64,000 bases of DNA from Pseudomonas helmanticensis (lineage in GTDB: Bacteria; Pseudomonadota; Gammaproteobacteria; Pseudomonadales; Pseudomonadaceae): positions 3,658,001-3,722,000 of the forward strand of contig NZ_FXUY01000001.1 of assembly GCF_900182985.1 (NCBI RefSeq), read 5' to 3'. Shown here piece after piece: positions 36,793-48,783 of the stretch. A program made the translations under genes and the position numbers. The notes below the pieces were generated by a model that saw only the letters and a list, made by a program, of their open reading frames with translations, did no database searches and was not told where the DNA came from. The first letter of the stretch is position 1. Each line of letters starts with the position of its first letter.

Positions 36793-36981
36793 ATGGCCAA
36801 ACCCAATTACTCCTTCGCCAAACGTCAACGAGACCTGGCAAAGGAACAGAAGAAAGAGGAAAAGCTTCAGCGCAAGAAACAAACAGCTGAAGAAGCAGCA
36901 CTGAACCCTGAGGGTGAAGTGGCAACAGATGACGATGTTGATGCAACTGAAGCACCGAAAGATCAGGCGCCTGACGCCTGA
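36793..36981 (+). CDS. Small highly charged protein
   Basis: A 62-residue protein: basic N-terminal half (KRQRDLAKEQKKEEKLQRKK) then an acidic half (EGEVATDDDVDATEAP). Probably a disordered or coiled-coil peptide; similar short proteins occur across Pseudomonas without known role. AGAGGAAC precedes the ATG. It may be co-transcribed with the LOG gene 67 bases upstream. Confidence 0.65.
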   Translation: MAKPNYSFAKRQRDLAKEQKKEEKLQRKKQTAEEAALNPEGEVATDDDVDATEAPKDQAPDA

Positions 36982-37086
36982 GCCCCACCGGGTTTGAAGA
37001 TCGAATCAGACCCAGCGGATTTGTGACGGGGCTGGCGGTTTCACTGCCGGCCCTCACAGCCCTTCCCAGAAACACCCCCAATTCCC

Positions 37087-37177
37087 CTGTAGGAGTGAGC
37101 CTGCTCGCGATATCGGTGTGTCATACGAAATATTTGCTGCTGACACACCGCTATCGCGAGCAGGCTCACTCCTACAG
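37087..37177. repeat. REP inverted pair, class D
   Basis: Arms ctgtaggagtgagcctgctc and complement, with cggtgtgtca / tgacacaccg further inside. Confidence 0.85.
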
Positions 37178-37188
37178 TTTGATTTGCA

Positions 37189-38079
37189 TTAATTCAGGGG
37201 CATTACGGTTACGCGCACTTCCGGGTCATGATTGCCGCCGCCGAGGATCACTCCGCGTAATGGCGAAACGTCAGAGAAGTCCCTGCCCCACGCCAATGTG
37301 ATGTGTTCCAGCGCCGGCTGCACGTTATTGGTCGGATCGAAATCCACCCAGCCCAGCACCGGACAAAACACCGACACCCAGGCGTGGGACGCATCAGCGC
37401 CGATCAGACGTGGCTGTCCCGGTGGTGGCTGCGTCAGCAGGTAACCGCTGATGTAGCGCGCCGCCAGGCCTCGCGAGCGCACGCAGGCGAGCATCAAGTG
37501 CGCGAAGTCCTGACAGACCCCACGCCGCCGCTCCAGCACTTCCACCAGCGGCGTCGCCACCTGGGTCGCCTCTGCATCGAAGGTGAATTCGCTGAAGATC
37601 TTCTGCATCAAATCCTGCACACCGAGCAGTAATGGCCGCCCCGGCGGGAAACAGCTGTGCGAGAACTCGACGAAGCTACTTTTCAAATGCACATAGGGAG
37701 ACTGAAAACGATAACGACAAGCCTCAAGCACGTCGGCGGACAACGGCTGGCTGCTGTAGGTCAGCGCATCGCGGGTCTGCTCCCATGCCGGCGACTGATT
37801 GAAATCCAGCGCTGGTCGCGCCAGCACTTCGACCGTCAGTTGTGCATTGACCTGCAATTCATCATGCGGCCGCTCGAAGGCCAAGCGGGTCAGCGGATTG
37901 CCAAACACATCCAGTTCATCGCGCCGCGCCGTAGGCTCCGGGCTGATCAGCAGTTGCTGCTCGGTGCAGCGTTGCCAACGGCACTCGCGCGGCCACAGGT
38001 GCGCCAGTTGCTGCGCCAGCGAGACCGGGCTGTCGTAGTGATAACAGGTGTCGTGGAAGATCTGGTAATGCGCGCTCAT
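37189..38079 (-). CDS. Transglutaminase-like cysteine protease family protein
   Basis: A 296-residue protein: N-terminal bacterial transglutaminase-like domain (YQIFHDTCYHYDSPVSLAQQ) followed by a transglutaminase core with Cys in RRRGVCQDFAHL (near 190), His in GADASHAWVSVF (near 231) and Asp in DFDPTNN. It is the third gene of a three-gene operon and shares its start with the preceding stop (ATGA). The neighbours, an ATP-grasp/alpha-E protein and a transglutaminase-DUF2126 protein, suggest a peptide-ligase/hydrolase module with unknown substrate. Confidence 0.88.
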   Translation of the reverse strand: MSAHYQIFHDTCYHYDSPVSLAQQLAHLWPRECRWQRCTEQQLLISPEPTARRDELDVFGNPLTRLAFERPHDELQVNAQLTVEVLARPALDFNQSPAWEQTRDALTYSSQPLSADVLEACRYRFQSPYVHLKSSFVEFSHSCFPPGRPLLLGVQDLMQKIFSEFTFDAEATQVATPLVEVLERRRGVCQDFAHLMLACVRSRGLAARYISGYLLTQPPPGQPRLIGADASHAWVSVFCPVLGWVDFDPTNNVQPALEHITLAWGRDFSDVSPLRGVILGGGNHDPEVRVTVMPLN

Positions 38080-40565
38080 CAGACCGACACCGTACGCTGG
38101 CTGACGTCGTCGACGTGAGCGAAATGGCGCAACGCCAGACGATCGGAGACCTCGCCGCTGGCCTCGGCGACCTCTTGCAGCAGATCCGCCAGGCCATCGA
38201 GTGCCGCACGCACACTGGTCTCGCCGAACAGCGGGTTTTCCAGGCAGCCCAGATCGAACCGCGCCAGACGCTCGACCAATGGCGGCAGCCCAGCCTCACG
38301 CGGCACGCCGAAATCATCGTTCAGGCGTTTCAAGGTGCGCGTGACCAGTTTCAACTGGAACAACACCGCATGTGGGTTTTGTTCATCGAGCAACAACAGG
38401 TCGAGCACCGGAATCAACTGCGCTACGGCCAGATAACGTGAGCGGTAGGTGATGCTGCTGTTGCCCAGTTCGAGAAGCCATTCCAGCCCCGCCTGATCGA
38501 ACGCTGCGGCGCCGCGCAGAAATGCCGCCAGACTGCGGCTGAGAAATTGCAGACGCTCGATACGCCGCCCGATCATCAGGAAACGCCAGCCTTCGTCGCG
38601 CGTCATGTCGTCCAGCGCAAACCCGGACAACGCCGCCAGCGACATCACCAGACGGTTGAGAAAATCCAGCAGTTCGCCGAAATCCGGCTCTTCGGTATCC
38701 AGCTCTGTGGCTTCGCGCTGCAACTCGACCAACGCCTGCCAGTTCTCCCGCGAGAGTTTGCCGCGTACCTGCGAGGCTGCCCACTGCAAACGTTGCAGGT
38801 TGGAGCGCAGGCTGAACGACCAGTCATCGCCAAGCAGCGCGGCCAGCAAGCGTTCCGGCAATTCGCCTTCGTCCGGTAACAGCGTCAGGCGCTCGCCGAG
38901 ATCGACGGCTGCCTGCAAGGCTTGCGGGTCATCGCCATCGACATACCGCGCGAGCATGATCCGCAGCAGTCGCGCGCTGTCATCGCAGCGCTCGCAATAT
39001 CGGCCGAACCAGAACAGGTTTTCCACCACTCGCGAGGGCAGATAAGGATCGCGCCGCACGAGGTCATGCACGCCGACATTGCGCTGGGTTTTCCATTGCT
39101 CGCCGCTCGGCGGACGATCACCGAGCACCCAGGTGTCCTTGCTGGCACCGCCGCGTTGCATCGACACCACTTCGGCATCGGCCTCGGCGGCCACGCGGGT
39201 CAGGCCACCGGGCAGCACTCGATAACCATCGCGACTGGCGACGGCGTACATGCGCATGCCGATCGCCCGGGGTTGCAACTGACCGTTTTCGGCTTGCCAG
39301 ATCGGCGCCTGCGACAGCTGCGCCAATTCTTGCGCCACATAGGCGTATGGTCGTGCCCGCATGCGTGCGGCGAGCTCATCGCGCTGTTTTTCACTCAAAT
39401 CACGGCCGAATACCGGGGCGAAGCTTTGTGAAGGAAACGCCGGTTTGATCAACAGTTCAGGCAGTTTTTCCAGCGCCTGAGCCAACACAGGCGCCTCACC
39501 GCACCACCACGTTGCGATGGACGGCAGGATCAGTTCTTCGCCGAACAGGTATTGATTGATCTTCGGCAGAAACCCGAGCAATCCGGGTGATTCGAGCACG
39601 CCACTGCCCAGCGCATTGGCCACCAGGACCCGGCCCTGACGCACCGCTTCGAGCAGCCCGGGAACGCCGAGCGCCGAATCCGTGCGCAGCTCCAGCGGAT
39701 CGCAGAAGTCGTCGTCGAGGCGGCGCATGATCGCGTGGACGCGGCGCAAACCGCTGAGGGTTTTCAGGTAGACCGTGGCGTCGCGCACGGTAAGGTCACC
39801 GCCCTCGACCAGCGGATAACCGAGCTGGCGGGCCAGATACAAATGTTCGAAATAACTTTCGTTGAAGCGCCCCGGCGTCAGCAACACCACCAGCGGCGCA
39901 TCATTACCGGCCGGCGCCTGACGCGCGAGGGTTTCCTGCAAGGTGCGGAAGAATCCGGCCAGATGCTGCACCTTCAGATCGCGGTACAGCTCGGGAAAGG
40001 CACGGGAAACGATGGTGCGGTTTTCCAGCGCATACCCGGCGCCCGACGGTGCCTGGGTACGATCGGCAGTGACCCACCAGCGGCCGTCCGGCGTGCGCGC
40101 CAGATCCACCGCGTAAAGATGTAGAAAGGCGCCTTCCGGCGGCGCAATGCCCTGACACGGCCAGAGAAAATTGTTATGCCCGAACACCAGCTCAGCGGGC
40201 AGCAAACCTGCGCTGATCAGCCGCTGCGGCCCATACAAATCGGCCAGCACGGCATTGAGTAATCGCGCCCGCTGAGCAATTCCGGCCGACAGTTGTTGCC
40301 ATTCATCCGCCGCAATCACATGCGGCAGCAGATCCAGTTCCCACGGCCGGTCCGCGCCTTTCGGGTCGGCATAGACGTTATAGGTGACGCCGTTTTCCTG
40401 AATCTGCCGCGCCAGCAACGCTTGGCGCTGCACCAGTTGCGCCGGGGTGCTGCGTTGCAACTGATCGAACAGTCGCCTCCAGTGCGGACGCACCGCGCCG
40501 CAGCCGTCGAGCAGTTCGTGATAAGTGCCCGCCGTCAGCGGGTAGCGGTCTAGCAGGTCAGGCAT
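38079..40565 (-). CDS. Circularly permuted ATP-grasp and alpha-E domain protein
   Basis: An 828-residue fusion. Residues about 75-470 form a circularly permuted ATP-grasp ligase (motifs such as YADPKGADRPWELDLLPHVI and LVEGGDLTVRDATVYLKTL); residues about 510-825 form the all-helical alpha-E domain (LPSRVVENLFWFGRYCERCD start). ATP-grasp enzymes of this type are predicted amide or peptide ligases, and alpha-E proteins are constant partners. Middle gene of the operon. Product and substrate unknown. Confidence 0.88.
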   Translation of the reverse strand: MPDLLDRYPLTAGTYHELLDGCGAVRPHWRRLFDQLQRSTPAQLVQRQALLARQIQENGVTYNVYADPKGADRPWELDLLPHVIAADEWQQLSAGIAQRARLLNAVLADLYGPQRLISAGLLPAELVFGHNNFLWPCQGIAPPEGAFLHLYAVDLARTPDGRWWVTADRTQAPSGAGYALENRTIVSRAFPELYRDLKVQHLAGFFRTLQETLARQAPAGNDAPLVVLLTPGRFNESYFEHLYLARQLGYPLVEGGDLTVRDATVYLKTLSGLRRVHAIMRRLDDDFCDPLELRTDSALGVPGLLEAVRQGRVLVANALGSGVLESPGLLGFLPKINQYLFGEELILPSIATWWCGEAPVLAQALEKLPELLIKPAFPSQSFAPVFGRDLSEKQRDELAARMRARPYAYVAQELAQLSQAPIWQAENGQLQPRAIGMRMYAVASRDGYRVLPGGLTRVAAEADAEVVSMQRGGASKDTWVLGDRPPSGEQWKTQRNVGVHDLVRRDPYLPSRVVENLFWFGRYCERCDDSARLLRIMLARYVDGDDPQALQAAVDLGERLTLLPDEGELPERLLAALLGDDWSFSLRSNLQRLQWAASQVRGKLSRENWQALVELQREATELDTEEPDFGELLDFLNRLVMSLAALSGFALDDMTRDEGWRFLMIGRRIERLQFLSRSLAAFLRGAAAFDQAGLEWLLELGNSSITYRSRYLAVAQLIPVLDLLLLDEQNPHAVLFQLKLVTRTLKRLNDDFGVPREAGLPPLVERLARFDLGCLENPLFGETSVRAALDGLADLLQEVAEASGEVSDRLALRHFAHVDDVSQRTVSV

Positions 40566-40653
40566 GGAAAGCTCGGCAGACAGCAGGGAACGGTCAGACT
40601 AACGCAGGCACATGACGCGCGGATATACGAAAAATCCGCGTGTCGTGTAGGCC

Positions 40654-43600
40654 CTAGAAACGTCGTAAATCGATTGTCATCGGTAGCTCGTCACTGATTT
40701 CCACATTCGGTACAGGAAGTTTCCCCGGCGTGTGTCCGACACGGAAAAAACGCGCCATGCGCCGGCTCTCGGCTTCGTTGGCATTGACCGGCAGCGTCTC
40801 GTAATTGCGCCCGCCCGGATGCGCGACATGGTATTGGCAGCCGCCCAGCGAACGGCCCATCCAGGTGTCGAGCACATCGAACACCAGCGGCGCGTGCACG
40901 GGTATTGTCGGTTGCAGACAGTTGGCCGGCTGCCAGGCGCGATAGCGCACCCCGGCAACGAATTCGCCAACGCGCCCGGTCGGGTGCAACGGCACGGCGA
41001 TGCCGTTACACGTCAGCAAATAGCGCTGCGGTGGCAGGCCTTTGATCTTGACCTGCAAGCGCTCCAGCGAAGAGTCGACGTAACGCACCGTGCCACCCGC
41101 CGCACCCTCCTCGCCGAGCACATGCCATGGCTCCAGTGCCTGCCGCAACTCCAGCTCGATACCGTTGACCGCATAATCGCCAACCTTGGGAAAACGAAAC
41201 TCCAGATGCGCGGCGAACCATTCCGCCCTTAGCGGAAAACCGGCGCTGTTCAGTTCGACGATGACGTCGGCGAAGTCCTGCTCGATAAAGTGTGGCAGCA
41301 GAAAACGGTCATGCAGCTCGGTGCCCCAGCGCGCCAGTTTCGGCGGCGCATAAGGTTCGCGCCAGAAGCGTGCGACCAATGCTCGCAGCAGCAACTGCTG
41401 AGCGAGGCTCATGCGTGCGTGCGGCGGCATTTCGAACGCGCGCAGTTCCAGCAAGCCAAGACGCCCGGTGGCGCCGTCCGGCGAATACAGTTTGTCGATG
41501 CAGAATTCGGCACGATGAGTATTGCCGGTAACGTCGATGAGCAAGTTACGCAGCAGTCGATCGACCAGCCACGGCGCGCATTCTTCGCCCGGCGCTGGCA
41601 TCTGCGCGAAAGCGATTTCCAGTTCGTACAAGGCATCGTTGCGCGCCTCGTCGACACGCGGTGCCTGCGACGTCGGGCCGATGAACAATCCGGAAAACAG
41701 ATACGACAACGACGGATGGTTGTGCCAGTAACTGATCAGGCTGCGCAGCAGATCCGGGCGGCGCAGGAACGGTGAATCCGCCGGCGTCGCCCCTCCGAGC
41801 ACAAAGTGGTTACCGCCGCCGGTGCCAGTATGGCGACCATCGATCATGAATTTTTCGGTAGTCAGGCGGGTTTGCCGCGCCTCCTCATAGAGAAATTCAG
41901 TGCGCTCGACCAATTCGTCCCACGTCGCCGATGGCTGCACGTTAACCTCAATCACGCCCGGATCCGGGGTGATGCGGAAGTTGCTCAGGCGCGGATCGCT
42001 TGGCGGCTCGTAGCCTTCGAGCAATACCGGGCAATGCAATTCTTCGGCAGTGGCCTCGATCGCCGCGACCAGTTGCAGATAATCCTCGACCTGCTCCAGC
42101 GGCGGCATAAACAGGTACAACCGCCCTTCGCGGGCTTCGGCGCAAAACGCGGTGCGGGTCAGCCAGTCAGCAGATTCGTCGATCTTCGGCGCACGGTCCT
42201 CAGCCGTCGCCGGTTCGCCGTGACGGTTGAGCTGTGCGGTTTGCGGCAGCTCGGAAAAATCCTGATTGGGATCCCGGGGATGAATAAACGGATACTCGGC
42301 GGCCTTCACCCACGGCTGCGAACCGAGCGGCAGGCGATAACCCAGCGGCGAATCACCCGGCACCAGACGGCAGTGCTTGTCACGTAGATACCAGCGCCCG
42401 CTCTGCCATTGATCACCCTTGGCGGTGCGCGCCAGCGGCAATACCTGGCCGATTACTTTGTTCAGGCCCTGGCTGAAGACTTTGCGCAAGCGTGCGCGCT
42501 CCAGAGGTTCCTCAAGACGCGAATCTTCGGCGCTGACGTTGCTCGGCAACGTGCCCTCACGCCAGAGGTAATAGAAATTGTCTTCGTAGGCCGGGAACAC
42601 AAAGCGCACAGGCAATTTCAGGCGTTCGGCGACACTGGCCAGAAAGCGTCCGGCGAGTTCGCCGTCGGCGCCGTAGTCCTGTTGCTCATCGGCGATCAAG
42701 GCGTCGTTGTGCCAGATCGGCACGCCATCACGACGCCAATAGCAATTGAGCGCCCAGCGCGGCAGTTGCTCACCGGGATACCATTTGCCCTGCCCAAAAT
42801 GCACCAGCCCCTGCGGTGCGTAATGTTTGCGCATGCGCTGGAACAGTTCGGCAGAGAGCCGACGTTTATCGTCACCCAATGCAGCGGTGTTCCACTCGGC
42901 ACCGTCCGGGTCATCGATGGACACGAAGGTTGGCTCGCCGCCCATGGTCAGGCGCACATCGCCCTCCAGCAGGTCGGCATCGATCTGCCGGCCCAATGCC
43001 TGAATCGCCAGCCATTGCTCATCGGTGTACGGCTTGGTGACGCGTGGCGCCTCCCAGATTCGCTCAACCGACATTTCATGGCTGAACACACACTCGCACG
43101 GTTCGACCAAGCCGCTGATCGGGGCTGCCGAGGAAGGATCGGGACTACAAGCCAACGGGATATGCCCTTCGCCGGCGAACAGCCCTGACGTGGCATCGAG
43201 ACCGATCCAGCCCGCACCCGGCAGATACACCTCGCACCAGGCATGCAGGTCGGTGAAGTCGACTTCGGTGCCGGACGGACCGTCGAGACTTTTCACGTCG
43301 GCCGTCAGTTGAATCAGGTAGCCGGAAACAAATCGCGCGGCCAGGCCGAGGTTGCGCAGCAATTGCACCAGCAACCACGCCGAATCGCGGCAGGAACCAG
43401 AGGCGTGTTCGAGGGTGTGTTCCGGCGTCTGCACGCCCGGCTCCATGCGGATCAGGTAGCCGATGTCTTCGCTCAGGCGTTGATTGAGCGCGACCAGAAA
43501 GTCCACCGCCGGTAGCGGCGTGCGGTCGATGGCGTCCAGATAGGCTTTGAATTTCGGCGTCAGTGGCAGGGTTTCGAGGTACGGCGCCAGCTCCTTGCGC

Positions 43601-43929
43601 TCATCGGCGGCGTAGGCGAAGGGAATTTTTTCGGCGTAGGGTTCGAGGAAGAAATCGAACGGATTGAACACGGCCATTTCGGCGAGCAGATCGACTTCAA
43701 TGCGCAGCTCAGCGGTTTTCTCGGGGAATACCAGTCGCGCGAGGTAGTTACCCTGCGGGTCTTGCTGCCAGTTGATGAAATGCTGCTCGGGCGAGACTTT
43801 CAGCGCATACGACAGAATCCGCGTGCGGCTGTGGGCGGCCGGGCGCAGGCGAACGATCTGCGGGCCGAGTTCGACAGCGCGGTCGTAGCGGTAATGCGTA
43901 ACGTGATGCAATGCGACATGAATCGACAC
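40654..43929 (-). CDS. Transglutaminase-like and DUF2126 fusion protein
   Basis: A 1091-residue protein. The N-terminal third is a transglutaminase-like protease with the Cys in ASGSCRDSAWLLVQLL (near 183), His in DLHAWCEVYLPGAGW (near 228) and Asp in GLDATSG. The rest is DUF2126, with LTMGGEPTFVSIDDPDGAEW near 330 and GRHTGTGGGNHFVLGG near 700. The length equals known members. First gene of the operon; 88 bases separate it from the ATP-grasp gene. Role predicted only from family context. Confidence 0.9.
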   Translation of the reverse strand: MSIHVALHHVTHYRYDRAVELGPQIVRLRPAAHSRTRILSYALKVSPEQHFINWQQDPQGNYLARLVFPEKTAELRIEVDLLAEMAVFNPFDFFLEPYAEKIPFAYAADERKELAPYLETLPLTPKFKAYLDAIDRTPLPAVDFLVALNQRLSEDIGYLIRMEPGVQTPEHTLEHASGSCRDSAWLLVQLLRNLGLAARFVSGYLIQLTADVKSLDGPSGTEVDFTDLHAWCEVYLPGAGWIGLDATSGLFAGEGHIPLACSPDPSSAAPISGLVEPCECVFSHEMSVERIWEAPRVTKPYTDEQWLAIQALGRQIDADLLEGDVRLTMGGEPTFVSIDDPDGAEWNTAALGDDKRRLSAELFQRMRKHYAPQGLVHFGQGKWYPGEQLPRWALNCYWRRDGVPIWHNDALIADEQQDYGADGELAGRFLASVAERLKLPVRFVFPAYEDNFYYLWREGTLPSNVSAEDSRLEEPLERARLRKVFSQGLNKVIGQVLPLARTAKGDQWQSGRWYLRDKHCRLVPGDSPLGYRLPLGSQPWVKAAEYPFIHPRDPNQDFSELPQTAQLNRHGEPATAEDRAPKIDESADWLTRTAFCAEAREGRLYLFMPPLEQVEDYLQLVAAIEATAEELHCPVLLEGYEPPSDPRLSNFRITPDPGVIEVNVQPSATWDELVERTEFLYEEARQTRLTTEKFMIDGRHTGTGGGNHFVLGGATPADSPFLRRPDLLRSLISYWHNHPSLSYLFSGLFIGPTSQAPRVDEARNDALYELEIAFAQMPAPGEECAPWLVDRLLRNLLIDVTGNTHRAEFCIDKLYSPDGATGRLGLLELRAFEMPPHARMSLAQQLLLRALVARFWREPYAPPKLARWGTELHDRFLLPHFIEQDFADVIVELNSAGFPLRAEWFAAHLEFRFPKVGDYAVNGIELELRQALEPWHVLGEEGAAGGTVRYVDSSLERLQVKIKGLPPQRYLLTCNGIAVPLHPTGRVGEFVAGVRYRAWQPANCLQPTIPVHAPLVFDVLDTWMGRSLGGCQYHVAHPGGRNYETLPVNANEAESRRMARFFRVGHTPGKLPVPNVEISDELPMTIDLRRF

Positions 43930-44116
43930 GGCGTGCCTCCTGCGAGCCTAAGCGTATTCGAAAGCGCGCAAGACTTATGCCATGCAGAGGCTTGGGCGCT
44001 TTCCCGGAATGCTTAAGGCAGTACAGCACCAAAATCGGGCGATGCGGGGAAATGGTTTGGCGAAGTTGCGCCTAAATGTGGCAGGCAGGTGTTGATGAGG
44101 TGTCTGCGCTGGCCTC

Positions 44117-44209
44117 TTCGCGAGCAAGCCCGCTCCCACAGGAGGTTCGAGCTAGACACAAACAGGCGAATCACCGCCGATCAAATGTGGGAGCGGGCTT
44201 GCTCGCGAA
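44117..44209. repeat. REP inverted pair, class B
   Basis: Arms ttcgcgagcaagcccgctcc and complement, the GAGCAAGCCCGC subform. Confidence 0.85.
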
Positions 44210-44252
44210 GGCGTCAGTAGCCTCAACACATTTCCTGAACCATGAAACGCAA

Positions 44253-44276
44253 AACGCCAACCCAAAGGTTGGCGTT
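44253..44276 (-). terminator. Intrinsic terminator of ygiQ
   Basis: Stem aacgccaacc / ggttggcgtt with a four-base loop; on the minus strand followed by TTGCGTTT, about 20 bases after the ygiQ stop. Confidence 0.75.
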
Positions 44277-44296
44277 CTGTTCAGCTAAAAAGCAAC

Positions 44297-46609
<2,313 letters not shown>

Positions 46610-46711
46610 GTCGATAACCGGTGTTGGCTTTCATTGAATTTCGCGGGCGCGGAATATAGCACAAATTTTGACCAATTCCGACGGCTGTGGTCGGAAATTG
46701 TGCCGACCCCA

Positions 46712-46776
46712 TTCGCGAGCAGGCTCGCTCCCACATTTGAACGCATTCCAAATGTGGGAGCGAGCCTGCTCGCGAA
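46712..46776. repeat. REP inverted pair, class B
   Basis: Arms attcgcgagcaggctcgctc and complement in a compact 65-base element between dnaB and ygiQ. Confidence 0.85.
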
Positions 46777-46799
46777 GAGGCCAGATCAGGCGACGACGA

Positions 46800-48197
46800 T
46801 TACTCGTCGTCGTCGAAGTTGTAGCTGCCCGGCGCGAGGTTTTCGAAGCGCGTGTACTTGCCGATAAACGCCAGGCGGATAAAGCCGATCGGCCCGTTCC
46901 GCTGCTTGCCGATGATGATCTCGGCGATGCCTTTGTGCTCGGTTTCCGGGTGATACACCTCGTCCCGGTACACGAACATGATGACGTCAGCATCCTGCTC
47001 GATCGCTCCGGATTCCCGGAGGTCGGAGTTGATTGGCCGTTTGTTCGGTCGTTGCTCGAGGGAACGGTTGAGCTGGGACAGCGCCACCACCGGGCAGTTG
47101 AATTCCTTGGCCAGGGCTTTCAGGGAACGCGAAATTTCCGAAATCTCATTGGTCCGGTTGTCGCCGCCGGATCCTGGAATCTGCATCAATTGCAGGTAGT
47201 CAATCATGATCAGGCCGATGTCACCATGCTCACGCGCCAGGCGTCGGGTACGCGCACGCATTTCCGACGGGCTGATGCCGGCGGTATCGTCGATGAACAA
47301 CTTGCGGTCATTGAGCAGGTTGACCGCCGAGGTCAGGCGCGGCCAATCATCGTCTTCCAGTTGACCGGAACGCACTTTGGTCTGGTCGATGCGACCCAGC
47401 GAGGAGAGCATACGCATGATCAGCGATTCACCTGGCATCTCGAGGGAATACACCAGCACTGCTTTGTCACTGCGCAGTACGGCGTTTTCCACCAGGTTCA
47501 TGGCGAAGGTGGTTTTACCCATCGAAGGACGACCGGCGACGATGATCAGGTCGGCTGGTTGCAGGCCGCTGGTTTTCTCGTCGAGGTCGGTGTAACCGGT
47601 GGACAGACCAGTGATGGCGTTGTCGGTGTTGAACAAGGTGTCGATGCGGTCGATGGCCTTGGTCAGCAACTCATTCACACCCACCGGGCCGCCGGTTTTC
47701 GGGCGGGCCTCGGCAATTGCGAAGATCTGCCGCTCGGCTTCGTCGAGGATTTCCTCGGCGGTGCGACCTTCCGGGTTGAAGGCGCTGTCGGCGATCTCGG
47801 TGCTGATGCCGATCAGTTGGCGCAACGTCGCACGCTGGCGGACGATCTGCGCATAGGCCTTGATGTTGGCGACAGACGGCGTGTTTTTCGCCAGTTCGCC
47901 AAGGTATCCGAGACCGCCGACTTGCGAGGTCTGACCTTCCTTGTCCAATTGCTCGGCAAGGGTCACGACGTCGATCGGAGAGTTCTGATCGGCCAGTTTG
48001 GCGATCGCACGGAAGATCAGGCGGTGGTCATGTCGATAGAAATCGCCGTCGGAGACTTGATCAAGCACGCGTTCCCAGGCGTTGTTGTCCAGCATCAGAC
48101 CACCGAGTACAGCCTGTTCGGCCTCGATGGAATGCGGCGGCACCTTCAGGGCAGCGGTTTGCAGATCGTATTGCTCGGGAGCGGAGATATCGTTCAT
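46800..48197 (-). CDS. dnaB: Replicative DNA helicase DnaB
   Basis: A 465-residue hexameric helicase. N-terminal domain residues about 20-120, linker, then the RecA-like motor with Walker A AGRPSMGKTT at 221-230 and the DnaB motifs IDYLQLM and SQLNRSLEQRPNKRPINSDL. It unwinds the lagging-strand template ahead of the fork and binds primase. Start ATG at 48197 by homology. It follows rplI, as in other gammaproteobacteria. Confidence 0.97.
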   Translation of the reverse strand: MNDISAPEQYDLQTAALKVPPHSIEAEQAVLGGLMLDNNAWERVLDQVSDGDFYRHDHRLIFRAIAKLADQNSPIDVVTLAEQLDKEGQTSQVGGLGYLGELAKNTPSVANIKAYAQIVRQRATLRQLIGISTEIADSAFNPEGRTAEEILDEAERQIFAIAEARPKTGGPVGVNELLTKAIDRIDTLFNTDNAITGLSTGYTDLDEKTSGLQPADLIIVAGRPSMGKTTFAMNLVENAVLRSDKAVLVYSLEMPGESLIMRMLSSLGRIDQTKVRSGQLEDDDWPRLTSAVNLLNDRKLFIDDTAGISPSEMRARTRRLAREHGDIGLIMIDYLQLMQIPGSGGDNRTNEISEISRSLKALAKEFNCPVVALSQLNRSLEQRPNKRPINSDLRESGAIEQDADVIMFVYRDEVYHPETEHKGIAEIIIGKQRNGPIGFIRLAFIGKYTRFENLAPGSYNFDDDE

Positions 48198-48242
48198 GGC
48201 CACTTGTGTTGTTTGGAAAAACGGGGAATTCAGAAAGACAAA

Positions 48243-48271
48243 GGGCACGACCTGTAAACAGGATCGTGCCC
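48243..48271 (-). terminator. Intrinsic terminator after rplI
   Basis: Minus-strand stem gggcacga plus cctg paired with cagg plus tcgtgccc around ttta, then TTTGTCTTTC. It would limit read-through from the ribosomal operon into dnaB. Confidence 0.78.
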
Positions 48272-48317
48272 GATGTTAACCGTCTGACGGGCAAGCCGCC
48301 AGCCGATCAGGTGTTGC

Positions 48318-48764
48318 TTAAGCTGCTACCACGACAACGCGTACGGTGGCTTCAACTTCGGCGTGCAGGTGCACAGCCACGTCGAATTCACCCACGTTGC
48401 GGATGGTGCCGTTCGGCAGACGAACTTCGCTTTTCGCAACTTCAACGCCGGAGGCGGTCAGTGCGTCAGCGATGTCGTGAGTACCGATCGAACCGAAGAG
48501 CTTGCCTTCGTCGCCAGCGGTGGCAGTGATGGTCACTTCCAGCTCGGCCAGTTGGGCAGCACGGCTTTCAGCCGATGCTTTACGGTCTGCAGCAGCTTTT
48601 TCCAGCTCGGCACGACGCTCTTCGAACGCAGCGATGTTCGCTGGGGTCGCGGCGGTAGCTTTGCCGTAAGGCAGCAGGTAGTTACGACCGTAACCGGCCT
48701 TAACGTTCACTTTGTCACCCAGGTTGCCCAGGTTGGTGACTTTTTCCAGAAGGATCAGTTGCAT
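48318..48764 (-). CDS. rplI: 50S ribosomal protein L9
   Basis: A 148-residue L9. N-terminal rRNA-binding domain [20 protein letters not shown] and [14 protein letters not shown], long connecting helix, and C-terminal domain ([15 protein letters not shown] [16 protein letters not shown]). It stabilises ribosome reading-frame maintenance. Fourth gene of the rpsF operon. Confidence 0.97.
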   Translation of the reverse strand: MQLILLEKVTNLGNLGDKVNVKAGYGRNYLLPYGKATAATPANIAAFEERRAELEKAAADRKASAESRAAQLAELEVTITATAGDEGKLFGSIGTHDIADALTASGVEVAKSEVRLPNGTIRNVGEFDVAVHLHAEVEATVRVVVVAA

Positions 48765-48783
48765 GTGAAAATCCTCTTAACTT

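Larger units (their letters stand above)
43930..44296. other. Intergenic region with REP pair and terminator
   Basis: About 370 bases between the DUF2126 gene and ygiQ. No ORF with coding character. Contains a class B REP pair and the ygiQ terminator; the segment next to the DUF2126 start presumably carries the operon promoter, but no clear hexamers were assigned. Confidence 0.5.

Noticed and set aside
46668..48257. 529-codon open frame antisense to dnaB
   Set aside because: Complete overlap with dnaB and no recognisable protein features.
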